Below the pieces are notes generated by a model that was not told where the DNA came from, made no database searches, and saw nothing but the letters and a program-made list of their open reading frames with translations. From Acidimicrobiales bacterium (GTDB lineage: Bacteria > Actinomycetota > Acidimicrobiia > Acidimicrobiales > SZUA-35), in NCBI GenBank assembly GCA_020630065.1, contig JAHDCC010000023.1, forward strand, positions 1 to 52,835: a stretch of DNA of 52,835 bases, in the 5' to 3' direction. Positions 8,550 to 16,788 of this stretch are shown piece after piece. The translations under genes and the position numbers were made by a program. Positions within the stretch are counted from its first letter, which is position 1. Every line of letters begins with the position of its first letter.

Positions 8550-9227
8550 TTACGATCCTCCATTTTGGCTATTGAACGACATCTCCGGGATATCTCCGTC
8601 GACGACGAGTTCGCCGTCTGTTAGGTTGATGATTTCTTCGACGGTCACTCCCGGAGCTCGTTCGAGAAGATGAAACGCGCCGTCCCGAATCTCCATATAG
8701 GCAAGGTCGGTGATGACCTTCTTAACACAGGCCACTCCGGTGAGGGGGAGTGTGCATTCTGGTAGAATCTTCGATTCGCCTCGCTTATTAGCGTGGGTCA
8801 TCGTGACGATGATGTTCTGAGCGCCAGCGACAAGATCCATGGCTCCGCCCATTCCTTTGATGAGTTTGCCCGGGATCATCCACGACGCGATACTTCCGGT
8901 TTGGTCGACCTCGAATGCGCCGAGGACCGTCAGATCGACGTGGCCGCCGCGGATCATAGCGAAGCTGTCGGCCGACGAAAAGAACGCTGCTCCGTCAACT
9001 GCGGTGACGGTTTGTTTGCCGGCATTGATGAGGTCGGCGTCTAGGTCGGCTTCTTCTGGGAAACCGCCCATACCCAAAAGTCCGTTCTCGGATTGGAGCA
9101 TGATTTCGATATCGGAGGGAATGTAGTTCGCCACCAAGGTGGGGATACCAATGCCGAGGTTTACGTAGAAGCCATCTTTGATTTCTTGTGCGACTCGTTG
9201 TGCGATTTGTTCTCTGGACAAACTCAT
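8550..9227 (-). CDS. scoB: 3-oxoacid CoA-transferase, subunit B
   Basis: The 225-residue catalytic subunit of a succinyl-CoA:3-ketoacid or acetate CoA-transferase. The NLGIGIPTLVANYIP start and the SENGLLGMGGFP motif, whose Glu forms the acyl-enzyme anhydride, identify it. It starts four bases inside the end of subunit A and ends one base before the thiolase start. The set activates a free 3-oxoacid, such as acetoacetate, for thiolysis. Whether the in-vivo substrate here derives from inositol is unknown. Confidence 0.9.
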   Translation of the reverse strand: MSLSREQIAQRVAQEIKDGFYVNLGIGIPTLVANYIPSDIEIMLQSENGLLGMGGFPEEADLDADLINAGKQTVTAVDGAAFFSSADSFAMIRGGHVDLTVLGAFEVDQTGSIASWMIPGKLIKGMGGAMDLVAGAQNIIVTMTHANKRGESKILPECTLPLTGVACVKKVITDLAYMEIRDGAFHLLERAPGVTVEEIINLTDGELVVDGDIPEMSFNSQNGGS

Positions 9228-9937
9228 TTGGTTCCACCTTTGCTCGCAACGGTAGGTTGTTCGATTCGTTTTTCGAAAGAGCCGACGATCAGTCGGTCGA
9301 CATAGATTCCGGGGGTGTGAATAGCGTTGGGGTCGAGTTCACCCGCTGGCACGATTTCTTCAACCTCGGCGACGGTGACCGTTCCCGCAGTGGCCATCAT
9401 CGGGTTGAAGTTTCTGGCAGTATGCCGGTAGATGAGGTTGCCGAAGGTGTCGGCTTTCCACGCCTTTATCAAAGAGAAGTCAGCGGTGAACGAAGGTTCG
9501 AGTACGTAATTTCGTCCATCTATTTCTCGGGTTTCTTTCCCTTCAGCGACTTGGGTGCCGAACCCGGTGGCGGTGAAGAACGCAGGGATGCCAGCTCCGC
9601 CAGCCCGAATCTTTTCGGCTAGTGTTCCTTGGGGAGTGAGGATGACCTCCATTTCCCCTGAGAGTGTTAGCTCTTCGAAAAGGGCGTTCTCTCCTACATA
9701 GGACCCGATCATGGTTTTGATTTGGCGTTGTTCGAGCCATTTGCCTAGGCCAAATCCGTCAACGCCTGCATTGTTAGAAATGCAGGTAAGTCCGGTTGGG
9801 CCTAAGAGTTGTACTTGGTCGATGAGACCTTCGGGGATTCCACACAACCCGAACCCTCCGACCATAACGGTCATATTGTCGGCTATGCCTTCAAGTGCTT
9901 CGGCGTAGTTGCTGACAACTTTGTTTAGTCCACTCAT
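9224..9937 (-). CDS. scoA: 3-oxoacid CoA-transferase, subunit A
   Basis: The 237-residue subunit A of the same CoA-transferase. It has the family glycine motif VGGFGLCGIPEGLI near residue 30, the SNNAGVD segment and the conserved FNPMMATAG. An AGGTGG ribosome site precedes the ATG. It is the first gene of unit B; about 16 bases upstream lies an AGAGCGCT operator, which puts the unit under the presumed control of the inositol repressor. No confident promoter was seen beyond the operator. Confidence 0.9.
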   Translation of the reverse strand: MSGLNKVVSNYAEALEGIADNMTVMVGGFGLCGIPEGLIDQVQLLGPTGLTCISNNAGVDGFGLGKWLEQRQIKTMIGSYVGENALFEELTLSGEMEVILTPQGTLAEKIRAGGAGIPAFFTATGFGTQVAEGKETREIDGRNYVLEPSFTADFSLIKAWKADTFGNLIYRHTARNFNPMMATAGTVTVAEVEEIVPAGELDPNAIHTPGIYVDRLIVGSFEKRIEQPTVASKGGTK

Positions 9938-9952
9938 GAATAACCACCTACG

Positions 9953-9966
9953 ATTAGAGCGCTACG
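9953..9966. promoter_or_regulatory. LacI-type operator upstream of CoA-transferase/thiolase unit B
   Basis: ATTAGAGCGCTACG keeps the left arm TTAGAGCGCT of the perfect palindrome at 82-95 and loses part of the right arm. It lies between the start codon of scoA and any upstream promoter on the minus strand, the same relative place as in units A and D. Confidence 0.65.
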
Positions 9967-10183
9967 AACAGTACGACCAGTAGGTCGGCGTAGTCGATTC
10001 CAAGCCATTCATCAGTGTTGCGTATCGTCGAGAAACGACGAGACGTAAGGTGGTTATCCGAGGAATTTTGCTGCCTTCTGGACTCTTCTAATTCTAGCAT
10101 TCATAGCGACACATGGCACTAGGGCTTTGGGCTAATAGTCGTGACCGTTCGGAGCCCCCGGCGTGGTCGCAGCGATAGTTCGG

Positions 10184-11368
10184 CTACGCCTTGCGACGTT
10201 CGGCTTGTTGGTCGAGCAGCGTGGCCACTTCTTCTGGAGGGCGTTGCTGGCCGAGTGAATGCACGATCAACTCATATTGGGTTTGTGGAGCTAAACCACC
10301 GACGGGCGGGTCTGTGTCGAGGTTGGTGGGGAAGGCGTATCCCCCGGCCGCGCACGCCAAGGCGCGTCGCGCTTCGACGTTGGTCAACGCTCCAGCGTTT
10401 ACTTCAGCCAACAATCCGGCATAGAGACGTTTACACATCGCGAGACGGTTGACGGTTTCCATCGGGTGCCCAAACGCCGACGAGACTTGGAGTAAGTTGA
10501 CCATCCGTTGCACGTCGGACGTCGTGTTCGATCCGGCAGCATGGTAAAGCGCCGGATTAAAGAACAACGTGTCGCCTTTCTCGAGGGGTAACGACACGAA
10601 CCGGTCTTCGAAGACTTGTTGAAAATCTTCACGACGATAGGTCAGATATCCGGGTTCGAAATTCTGGGAGAATGGCAGTAGCCGAGTTGGGCCACTTTCG
10701 ACCGGGATGTCACAGTGAGCGACTCCGCCTTGGAGCGTGAGTGCCATCGTCAGTTGGTGGACATGGCGAGGGTATTTCTCGGCCTGTTCAACCGTCCCAA
10801 ACCCGAGGTGGTAGTCGCGGTGCGCTTGTTGGGCGCTTCCCCCGGGGCGGACGACGTTGACCTGTGACGTCATCTGATAATTCGGGCCTAGCCAGGCTTC
10901 GCTGACCAGGGCGATCATATCGTTGCTGTAGTAACGGGTGAAGACCTCAGGAGCGTTGAGACAAAGCTTCTCAAGCGCATTCCAAATTCGGTCGTTTTCT
11001 CCTGCCTTAGCGAAGTGGTCTCCCGTTTCTTTCTGTTGACGTTCCTCGGCGATGATTGACCTAAAGACGTTGGTTGCTTCGTCGATGATCGCGGTGTCTT
11101 CGAACGACTTCTTGATGATCAAGACTCCGGCACCGTTCTTGAGGACATCAATCCATTCGTCTAGCAGGGTCCGCCAGCCTCCTCGTTCTGAAAATTTGTT
11201 TCGTAGTTCTGGGGCGTCATAGACGGGAACCCCTCGTTGAATCGTTTGAGCGTTTCGAGGGGGAGGCATTGTGCTGAATTGGGTGAGGCACTGTTCGAAT
11301 TCGTCAACTGATCCGTATGGATGGGTAAACCAATGAGATGTCGATCGCTCGGTGGTTTCGCGGCCCAT
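10184..11368 (-). CDS. PhyH-type Fe(II)/2-oxoglutarate dioxygenase
   Basis: A 394-residue member of the phytanoyl-CoA dioxygenase superfamily, whose members hydroxylate or demethylate small molecules with Fe(II) and 2-oxoglutarate. The double-stranded beta-helix core spans roughly residues 160-310. The iron facial triad is seen as HRD in QQAHRDYHLGF and the distal His in FFNPALYHAAGSN; the following QRMVN supplies the Arg that usually binds 2-oxoglutarate. AAGGAAGA precedes its ATG. It is the last gene of unit C behind iolA. It has no role in the textbook inositol pathway. Oxidative removal of an O-methyl or other group from an inositol derivative is one inference; the substrate is unknown. 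Confidence 0.75.
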   Translation of the reverse strand: MGRETTERSTSHWFTHPYGSVDEFEQCLTQFSTMPPPRNAQTIQRGVPVYDAPELRNKFSERGGWRTLLDEWIDVLKNGAGVLIIKKSFEDTAIIDEATNVFRSIIAEERQQKETGDHFAKAGENDRIWNALEKLCLNAPEVFTRYYSNDMIALVSEAWLGPNYQMTSQVNVVRPGGSAQQAHRDYHLGFGTVEQAEKYPRHVHQLTMALTLQGGVAHCDIPVESGPTRLLPFSQNFEPGYLTYRREDFQQVFEDRFVSLPLEKGDTLFFNPALYHAAGSNTTSDVQRMVNLLQVSSAFGHPMETVNRLAMCKRLYAGLLAEVNAGALTNVEARRALACAAGGYAFPTNLDTDPPVGGLAPQTQYELIVHSLGQQRPPEEVATLLDQQAERRKA

Positions 11369-11380
11369 GGTCTTCCTTTC

Positions 11381-11947
11381 TTAGCTCGGTGTTGTAGAGG
11401 TCAAAGGTGGAAGTCGGTCATCGGCGTGTTCTTCAAATTCCACTTCAAGCTCGAAGCTCTTGGTTGTCAAACTAAACAGGTAGTACTGGGAAATAAGTTG
11501 AAGAGCGTCGATAAGGTCTGGCGGTTCAAGTAGAGGTGTCTCCATGATTGTCTTGCGGATCTGGGCGTTCGATATCACGTCGTCGACGAGCTGAAGTAGC
11601 GCGTCGAGTCTAGTTTCGAGCGGTTGATGAGTTAACGAGGTAACTCGTTCTCGATGCCAAGGCTCAGCCCCGGCCAGCCGTAATGGTTCGATGTGGTGGG
11701 CCCAGACGTATGGGGCCTGAATCAAGTAAGCCATCCGCAGGATGATCATCTCTTGTTCGAGCGCCGATAGAACCGACGTTGACTTGAAGCTCGACCAGTA
11801 GTCGATGAAACCATCGATCGATGATCCGTACTGGAGGGTTCCGAGAACCTGAAGTGGAGCATGTTCACCATTCAAACCAGGGAGTTGCTCTAAGACTTCG
11901 TGGATGTTCGGCGGCGCCGGGGTGTGGGTGTTAGGCGTTGTTGTCAT
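11381..11947 (-). CDS. Carboxymuconolactone-decarboxylase-like (AhpD fold) protein
   Basis: A 188-residue all-helical protein resembling the carboxymuconolactone decarboxylase family: the segment APYVWAHHIEPLRLAG near residues 78-93 matches the family pattern of an aromatic, a conserved His and a following Gly. There is no CxxC pair, so it is not a peroxidase of the AhpD type. It starts three bases after the iolA stop and ends 12 bases before the dioxygenase start, so the three are surely cotranscribed. A decarboxylase or a lactone/oxoacid-handling role next to the dioxygenase is possible but unproven. Confidence 0.6.
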   Translation of the reverse strand: MTTTPNTHTPAPPNIHEVLEQLPGLNGEHAPLQVLGTLQYGSSIDGFIDYWSSFKSTSVLSALEQEMIILRMAYLIQAPYVWAHHIEPLRLAGAEPWHRERVTSLTHQPLETRLDALLQLVDDVISNAQIRKTIMETPLLEPPDLIDALQLISQYYLFSLTTKSFELEVEFEEHADDRLPPLTSTTPS

Positions 11948-11950
11948 CTT

Positions 11951-13447
11951 CTAGTCCGTGGTGGGGAAACCGAGGTTGACACCTCGTTCGTGGGGGTCGG
12001 GCCAGCGTTCGGTCACGACCTTATTGCGGGTGTAGAACTGCACACCTTCGGAGCCGTGAACATGGGTATCGCCGAAGAGTGAGTCTTTCCAACCGCCGAA
12101 CGAGTGGTATGCCATCGGCACCGGGATCGGAACGTTTACGCCAACCATTCCGGCTTGGACGTTGCGTCGGAAGTGTCGTGCCGCGCCGCCGTCGTTAGTG
12201 AAGATAGCGGTGCCGTTGCCATAAGGTGATGCGTTGAGAAGCTCTAGAGCCTCGTCGTATGAGTTCGCTCGGACGACACAGAGAACAGGTCCGAAGATTT
12301 CGTCGGTGTAGATCAACATGTTGGGCTTAACGTGGTCGAACAGGGTGGCGGCTAGCCAGAAACCGTTTGGGTGTCCGTCAACTTCTAGACCTCTACCGTC
12401 CGCTACGAGTGTTGCCCCTTCGGTGACGCCTGCGTCGATGTAGCCTGCGACACGATCTCGGTGTTCACCGGTGACGAGGGCTCCCATATCCATTGGTTCT
12501 TCGCTGAGCCCGGGCCCGATTTTAAGGTCTTCGATCCGAGACATGATTTCTGGGATGAGCCGGTCGCCTACATCGCCGACGGCTACGACAACCGATATCG
12601 CCATACAGCGTTCACCAGCTGAACCGTAGCCAGCAGACACAGCTGCATCGGCGGCTTGACCCATATCGGCGTCAGGTAGCACAACCATATGGTTTTTCGC
12701 TCCGCCTAGTGCTTGCACTCGTTTACCGTTTTGTGTTCCGGTTGTATAGATGTGTTTCGCTATCGGCGTAGATCCGACAAAGCTGACCGCATCCACATCT
12801 GGATGTTCGAGCAGCCCGTTTACTGAAACGGCGTCGCCGTGTAGAACGTTGAGTACGCCGTCTGGTAGTCCGGCTTCGGTGAACAGTTCGGCCATTCGGT
12901 TGCTGACGGTCGGGTCTTTCTCCGACGGTTTGAGGATGAAGGTGTTGCCACAGGCGATGGCGATTGGGAACATCCACATCGGGACCATGACCGGAAAGTT
13001 GAATGGTGTTATGCCTGCGACCACGCCGACGGCTTGGCGGACCGTGTAGCTGTCGACGGCGGTCGAGACGTCTTCTGAACGTGGGGATTGGAGCAGCTGT
13101 CCAATGCCGCAGGCGTAGTCGACTACTTCGATACCTCGGCCTACTTCGCCTAAGGCATCGGCTCGAACCTTACCATGTTCGGCTGAGATCATTTCGGCCA
13201 GTTCAAGCCGGTTCTGGTTGAGCAGTTCGCGGTAGTTGAACATGATGGCGGTTCGTTTCGACATCGATAGCTGTGACCAGGAAACAAAAGCGGTCTTGGC
13301 GACAGCCACGACGGTATTCACATCGTCGAGTTCAGCGAGGAGAACTTCGCTGCTCGCTTCGCCCTTCGCCGGGTTATAGACGATGCCCGTCCGTGTAGAC
13401 GTCAGGGGAGTGAGCTTGCCGTCGATCCAGTGCTGTAGTGTCTTCAT
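11951..13447 (-). CDS. iolA: Methylmalonate/malonate-semialdehyde dehydrogenase (CoA-acylating)
   Basis: IolA (MmsA) converts malonate semialdehyde, from DKG-phosphate cleavage, to acetyl-CoA, CO2 and NADH. The 498-residue length and the segments AGITPFNFPVMVPMWMFPIA, KPSEKDP and GGAKNHMVV fit this CoA-acylating aldehyde dehydrogenase branch. The nucleophile is Cys281 in AGERCMAIS. AAAGG precedes its ATG. It lies 118 bases downstream of the repressor gene on the same strand, so it may share the repressor promoter; a short CCTCA/TGAGG inverted repeat in the gap may be a separate control site. Confidence 0.93.
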   Translation of the reverse strand: MKTLQHWIDGKLTPLTSTRTGIVYNPAKGEASSEVLLAELDDVNTVVAVAKTAFVSWSQLSMSKRTAIMFNYRELLNQNRLELAEMISAEHGKVRADALGEVGRGIEVVDYACGIGQLLQSPRSEDVSTAVDSYTVRQAVGVVAGITPFNFPVMVPMWMFPIAIACGNTFILKPSEKDPTVSNRMAELFTEAGLPDGVLNVLHGDAVSVNGLLEHPDVDAVSFVGSTPIAKHIYTTGTQNGKRVQALGGAKNHMVVLPDADMGQAADAAVSAGYGSAGERCMAISVVVAVGDVGDRLIPEIMSRIEDLKIGPGLSEEPMDMGALVTGEHRDRVAGYIDAGVTEGATLVADGRGLEVDGHPNGFWLAATLFDHVKPNMLIYTDEIFGPVLCVVRANSYDEALELLNASPYGNGTAIFTNDGGAARHFRRNVQAGMVGVNVPIPVPMAYHSFGGWKDSLFGDTHVHGSEGVQFYTRNKVVTERWPDPHERGVNLGFPTTD

Positions 13448-13565
13448 TGTGACCTTTCGTCGTCGGAGCGCACCTCAACGTGAGGTTTGCTGCAAGGTCC
13501 GGCCAGTCGGACATTGTGGTTATGGAGTTGTGTTGTATGTTCTGCCGGTGTTGTATCGGCCGAAC

Positions 13566-14558
13566 TTAGTCTTTTGCTTTACTTGTCGAGGCCCGCGTTA
13601 CAAGGTGGGGTTCTACGAGCTCGTGGCGAGCTTCGTCGCGTCCATCGATTCGCTCTGATAAGAGTTCCATCGCTCGACGGCCTAGTTGTTGTCGGGGTTG
13701 GTGAATTGTGGTGAGGCTTACCGTGCCGATTGCCGCCAGTATTGTGTCGTCGTAACCGACGATAGAGACATCGCCTGGTACATCGATGCCTTCTTCGTTG
13801 AGATAGGTCATCACGCCGATAGCTGAGAGGTCGTTGCCCGCGAATACTGCGGTTGGGGGTTCGGCCAGGTTGAATAGGAGTTTCGCCGCTTCGTAGCCGG
13901 AGGTTTCGTTGAAGTCCCCATCGGCGATGATGGGGGCCAGCCCTCGCTGCATCATCGAGGCGCTAAACGCGCTGCGACGTTCGGGGGCGCCAGCACCGAC
14001 ACCGGCGTTGATGTGAGCGATCCGTTTGTGTCCTAGCGAGGCTAGGTGTTCGATCGCTAGTTCGGCTCCGTGTTTTTCGTCGTTGCGTACCGTGTCGAAG
14101 GTTTCTGGTTCGGCGAAGGTGTTTACCGCCACCATTGGCGCTTGGGAGCTGAAGTCTTTCAGCACATCGAGGGCAAGTCGAGCGCCTCCTAGGACGATGC
14201 CGTCGGTTCTGAGGTTGAGTAATGATTCGATCGCCGCTTTTTCTCCGGCTGATCGCTGCCATCCTGAGGTGATTAGGATTTCAAGGTTGCTTTCGATTGC
14301 GGCTTCGGCGACGCCTTCGGCCATTTCGGTAAAGAAAGGGTTGTGGAGGTCATTGAGCATGACGCCGACGGTCATGGTGCGGCCGCTTGCGAGGCTTCGG
14401 GCCCAGAGGTTGGGTCGGTAGCCGAGTTTTTGGGCGGCTTCCATTACTTTGGCTCGGCTTTGTTCGCTGACTCGTGGAGAGTCGCTCATCACTAAGGACA
14501 CGAGTGAACGTGAAACTCCAGCTTGAGCTGCGACATCGTCCATCGTTGGTTGACTCAT
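13566..14558 (-). CDS. LacI-family repressor of the inositol locus
   Basis: A 330-residue transcription factor. Residues 1-60 hold the helix-turn-helix (MDDVAAQAGVSRSLVSLVM) and the hinge helix with the minor-groove Leu (NLWARSLASG). The rest is a periplasmic-binding-protein-like effector domain (VGVMLNDLHNPFF, VAGND-like VFAGNDLSA, DVSIVGYDD, and the usual LTTIHQP). No clear ribosome site precedes the ATG, so a leaderless or poorly translated message is possible; ATG at 14543 is an alternative. A degenerate operator lies 16 bases upstream, which suggests autoregulation. The AGAGCGCT palindromes in the locus are its likely targets, and an inositol intermediate its likely inducer (inference). 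Confidence 0.9.
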   Translation of the reverse strand: MSQPTMDDVAAQAGVSRSLVSLVMSDSPRVSEQSRAKVMEAAQKLGYRPNLWARSLASGRTMTVGVMLNDLHNPFFTEMAEGVAEAAIESNLEILITSGWQRSAGEKAAIESLLNLRTDGIVLGGARLALDVLKDFSSQAPMVAVNTFAEPETFDTVRNDEKHGAELAIEHLASLGHKRIAHINAGVGAGAPERRSAFSASMMQRGLAPIIADGDFNETSGYEAAKLLFNLAEPPTAVFAGNDLSAIGVMTYLNEEGIDVPGDVSIVGYDDTILAAIGTVSLTTIHQPRQQLGRRAMELLSERIDGRDEARHELVEPHLVTRASTSKAKD

Positions 14559-14573
14559 AGGTACAAGCGTACA

Positions 14574-14600
14574 GTGGAGCGCTTGAATTTGGGCATCTTA
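14574..14600 (-). promoter_or_regulatory. Repressor-gene promoter element with overlapping operator
   Basis: On the minus strand a -10-like TAAGAT spans 14600-14595, and the operator-like GTGGAGCGCTTGAA covers 14574-14587, right at the predicted transcription start. The core GAGCGCT is kept but both arms are degenerate, which fits weak autoregulation. No good -35 box was found. Confidence 0.5.
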
Positions 14601-14681
14601 ACGTAAACGAAATGCGGTCGATCTGTCGCCTTGGTTGGCCGAATTTCAGCAAAGAACGGCCTTTTGGCTCATGTTTTGTGG

Positions 14682-14710
14682 TTGCGTAATCAGCCTGCTG
14701 AGTTTACTAT
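14682..14710 (+). promoter_or_regulatory. Predicted promoter of iol unit D
   Basis: TTGCGT (14682-14687) and TACTAT (14705-14710) are separated by exactly 17 bp. Transcription would begin near 14717, ten bases before the perfect operator, the same geometry as in unit A. Confidence 0.6.
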
Positions 14711-14726
14711 GATGTTGGTCACGCAA

Positions 14727-14740
14727 GTAGAGCGCTCTAC
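14727..14740. promoter_or_regulatory. LacI-type operator of iol unit D
   Basis: GTAGAGCGCTCTAC is a perfect 14-bp palindrome, identical to the 82-95 copy over the inner 12 bases (TAGAGCGCTCTA). It lies between the predicted promoter and the second iolE gene. Confidence 0.78.
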
Positions 14741-14784
14741 ATCTAAGTTGCAGGGTGTCTTATGCCCACCGAATGGGAAATTTT

Positions 14785-15684
14785 ATGACGGAATTTATTT
14801 CAAGGATAGCAACCGCTCCAATTTCGTGGGGTATTTGTGAAGTTCCCGGTTGGGGCCTGCAGCTGCCGGTCGATCGAGTCTTGTCCGAAATGTCGTCGCT
14901 TGGTTTTTCTGTCACCGAACTCGGCTCCGATGGGTACCTGCCGTCAGAACCCGCAGAGCTACGGAAACTCTTAGCTGACTACGACATGTCACTCCTGTCC
15001 GCATTTGTCCCCCTAGTCGTTCATGACGCGGCCGAACCACGAGAAACCCTGCACCGAGTCAAAGACACCGCGTCCAAGTTGGCCGAAATGGGGGCAACCT
15101 ACTTTGCCTCCGCTCCCGTAACATCATGGGACTGGCAGCCCCGTCAACAACTAACCGTCGGGCAATGGCAGCACGCCCTCGATGTTCTCACCGAAATCGA
15201 TCGAATCGTCGCAGACCAAGGTCTGACCCAAGTCATCCACAGCCATGTCGACACCATCGTCGAAACCGACGACGAGGTGCAACGAATCCTCGACGGAACG
15301 GAAGTCAAGTTCGTCCTAGACACCGCACACCTCGCCGTCGGTGGCTTCAACCCAGTCGACTTCGCTACTCGTTACGCCGACCGAGTAGGCCTAGTACACA
15401 TCAAAGACGTAGACACATCGATCGCCACCCGCCTCAACAACAAAGAACTCACCCTCATGGAAGCTGTCCAACAAGACATCTTTCCCCCGGTCGGCAACGG
15501 TGACCTCGATATCGAACAAGTAGTCGTACGTCTCGAAGACGCAGACTACAACGGTTGGTACGTCATCGAGCAAGACGTCGCAATCACAGGCGCCGAACCA
15601 CTACCCGGAGAGGGACCCATCGTGGGGGTTCGAGAAAGCCTGGAATATCTCAAAGGTGTCAATCGGCGATTGGAGGGTATGTAA
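14785..15684 (+). CDS. iolE: Inosose dehydratase/isomerase-like protein, copy 2
   Basis: A 299-residue paralogue of the protein at 327-1211, about half identical by eye, with the same APISWGICEVPGWG start, FVLDTAHLAVGG, LVHIKD and C-terminal EQD. It differs at the metal-site strand: HSHVDTIVE here against HEHHGVVIE in copy 1, so one His and the Gly are missing. In-frame GTG (14755) and ATG (14773) precede the chosen ATG at 14785, which sits right before the conserved region with GGGAA about six bases upstream. It opens unit D. It could be a second dehydratase for another inosose or an IolI-type isomerase. Confidence 0.8.
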   Translation: MTEFISRIATAPISWGICEVPGWGLQLPVDRVLSEMSSLGFSVTELGSDGYLPSEPAELRKLLADYDMSLLSAFVPLVVHDAAEPRETLHRVKDTASKLAEMGATYFASAPVTSWDWQPRQQLTVGQWQHALDVLTEIDRIVADQGLTQVIHSHVDTIVETDDEVQRILDGTEVKFVLDTAHLAVGGFNPVDFATRYADRVGLVHIKDVDTSIATRLNNKELTLMEAVQQDIFPPVGNGDLDIEQVVVRLEDADYNGWYVIEQDVAITGAEPLPGEGPIVGVRESLEYLKGVNRRLEGM

Positions 15685-15751
15685 GACCACTGCATCACCG
15701 ATTACCCAATGGGAAAGAAGTACTGTTTTGTCAAATCGAGAGGGGAACAAT

Positions 15752-16777
15752 ATGAAACTAAAAAGACTATTAGCGATGCTATTTACTTTGGCGTTTGTCG
15801 CCGCTGCATGTAGCTCAGGTTCGAGTGCCGGAAGTGGTGACGATTCATCGTCCGATTCAGGTTCAGAATCAAGTTCAGGTGAAGAGGGGACCAGCGAAGA
15901 ATCCGACAACGAAGAAGCGTCCGGTTCAGCGACATACCACTTAATCACCCACGCCAACCCTGGTGACGGGTTCTGGGACATCGTCAAAAAAGGTGGCGCT
16001 GACGCAGAAACCGACTTGGGCGTAACCGTCAAGTACTCCAACGACGCTGACGTTCAAAACCAGGCCGCGTTGATCGCGACCGCGGTTGGTGAACAATCGG
16101 ACGGAATCATCGTTTCGACCGCAGACCTCGATGGTCTACGTGAAGAAATCGGCAACGCAATCGCTGTCGGTATCCCAGTGATCACCATCAATGGTGCATC
16201 AGACATCGAAGGTACCGGAGTAATCACCCACGTTGGTCAAAGCGAAACCGTAGCCGGTGAAGGCGCTGGTCTTCAAATGGCAAACGCTGGAGCCACCAAG
16301 GTGCTTTGTATCATCCACGAAGAAGGAAACACTTCGCTGGAAGATCGTTGTGCCGGTGCAGAGAAAAACGTTGAAATCGAACGTCTGCAGGTAGCGGGTA
16401 CTGAAGACATCGTCGGATCTCAGAACGAAATCCAGGCAAAACTTCAGGCCGACGACAGCATCGACGGTGTTCTTTCATTGAACCCTCAGATCGCTATCGC
16501 AGCAGTTGACGCAAAAGCGGGAGCAGGGTCAAGCGCAGTTGTTGGAACGTTCGACAACAGCGGTGACGTTGCCGAAGCTATCATCAGCGGAGACCTTCTG
16601 TTCGGAATCGACCAGCAGCCATACGTACAGGGCTACCTGCCAGTCGTATTGCTTCACCTCAACAACACGAACTTGAATGAAGTAGGCGGCGGTAAAGCAA
16701 TCAACACCGGTCCAGCCTTCATCACTAAGGACAACATTGATGCGATTTCCGACAAAGCACAACTCGGAACTCGGTAA
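15752..16777 (+). CDS. Sugar/inositol ABC transporter substrate-binding lipoprotein
   Basis: A 341-residue type I periplasmic-binding protein. Residues 1-22 form a lipoprotein signal (KLKRLLAMLFTLAFVAAAC) whose Cys22 would be lipidated; an acidic Ser/Asp/Glu linker of about 35 residues follows. The mature domain starts at YHLITHANPGDGFW and has the DGIIVSTAD and PVITIN strands of the sugar-binding family. AGAGGGGA precedes the ATG at 15752, so the longer upstream extension is not used. Together with the permease and ATPase it forms an importer, by context for inositol. A perfect hairpin right after it probably raises its level over the membrane parts. Confidence 0.9.
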   Translation: MKLKRLLAMLFTLAFVAAACSSGSSAGSGDDSSSDSGSESSSGEEGTSEESDNEEASGSATYHLITHANPGDGFWDIVKKGGADAETDLGVTVKYSNDADVQNQAALIATAVGEQSDGIIVSTADLDGLREEIGNAIAVGIPVITINGASDIEGTGVITHVGQSETVAGEGAGLQMANAGATKVLCIIHEEGNTSLEDRCAGAEKNVEIERLQVAGTEDIVGSQNEIQAKLQADDSIDGVLSLNPQIAIAAVDAKAGAGSSAVVGTFDNSGDVAEAIISGDLLFGIDQQPYVQGYLPVVLLHLNNTNLNEVGGGKAINTGPAFITKDNIDAISDKAQLGTR

Positions 16778-16788
16778 GTAAGTATTCG

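Noticed and set aside
10025-10041. Six-pair hairpin TCGTCG-AGAAA-CGACGA after the dioxygenase gene
   Set aside because: Too short and without a T-tract; cannot be told from chance in this intergenic region.
13472-13484. CCTCA-ACG-TGAGG inverted repeat before iolA
   Set aside because: Only five pairs around three bases; too short to call an operator or terminator.
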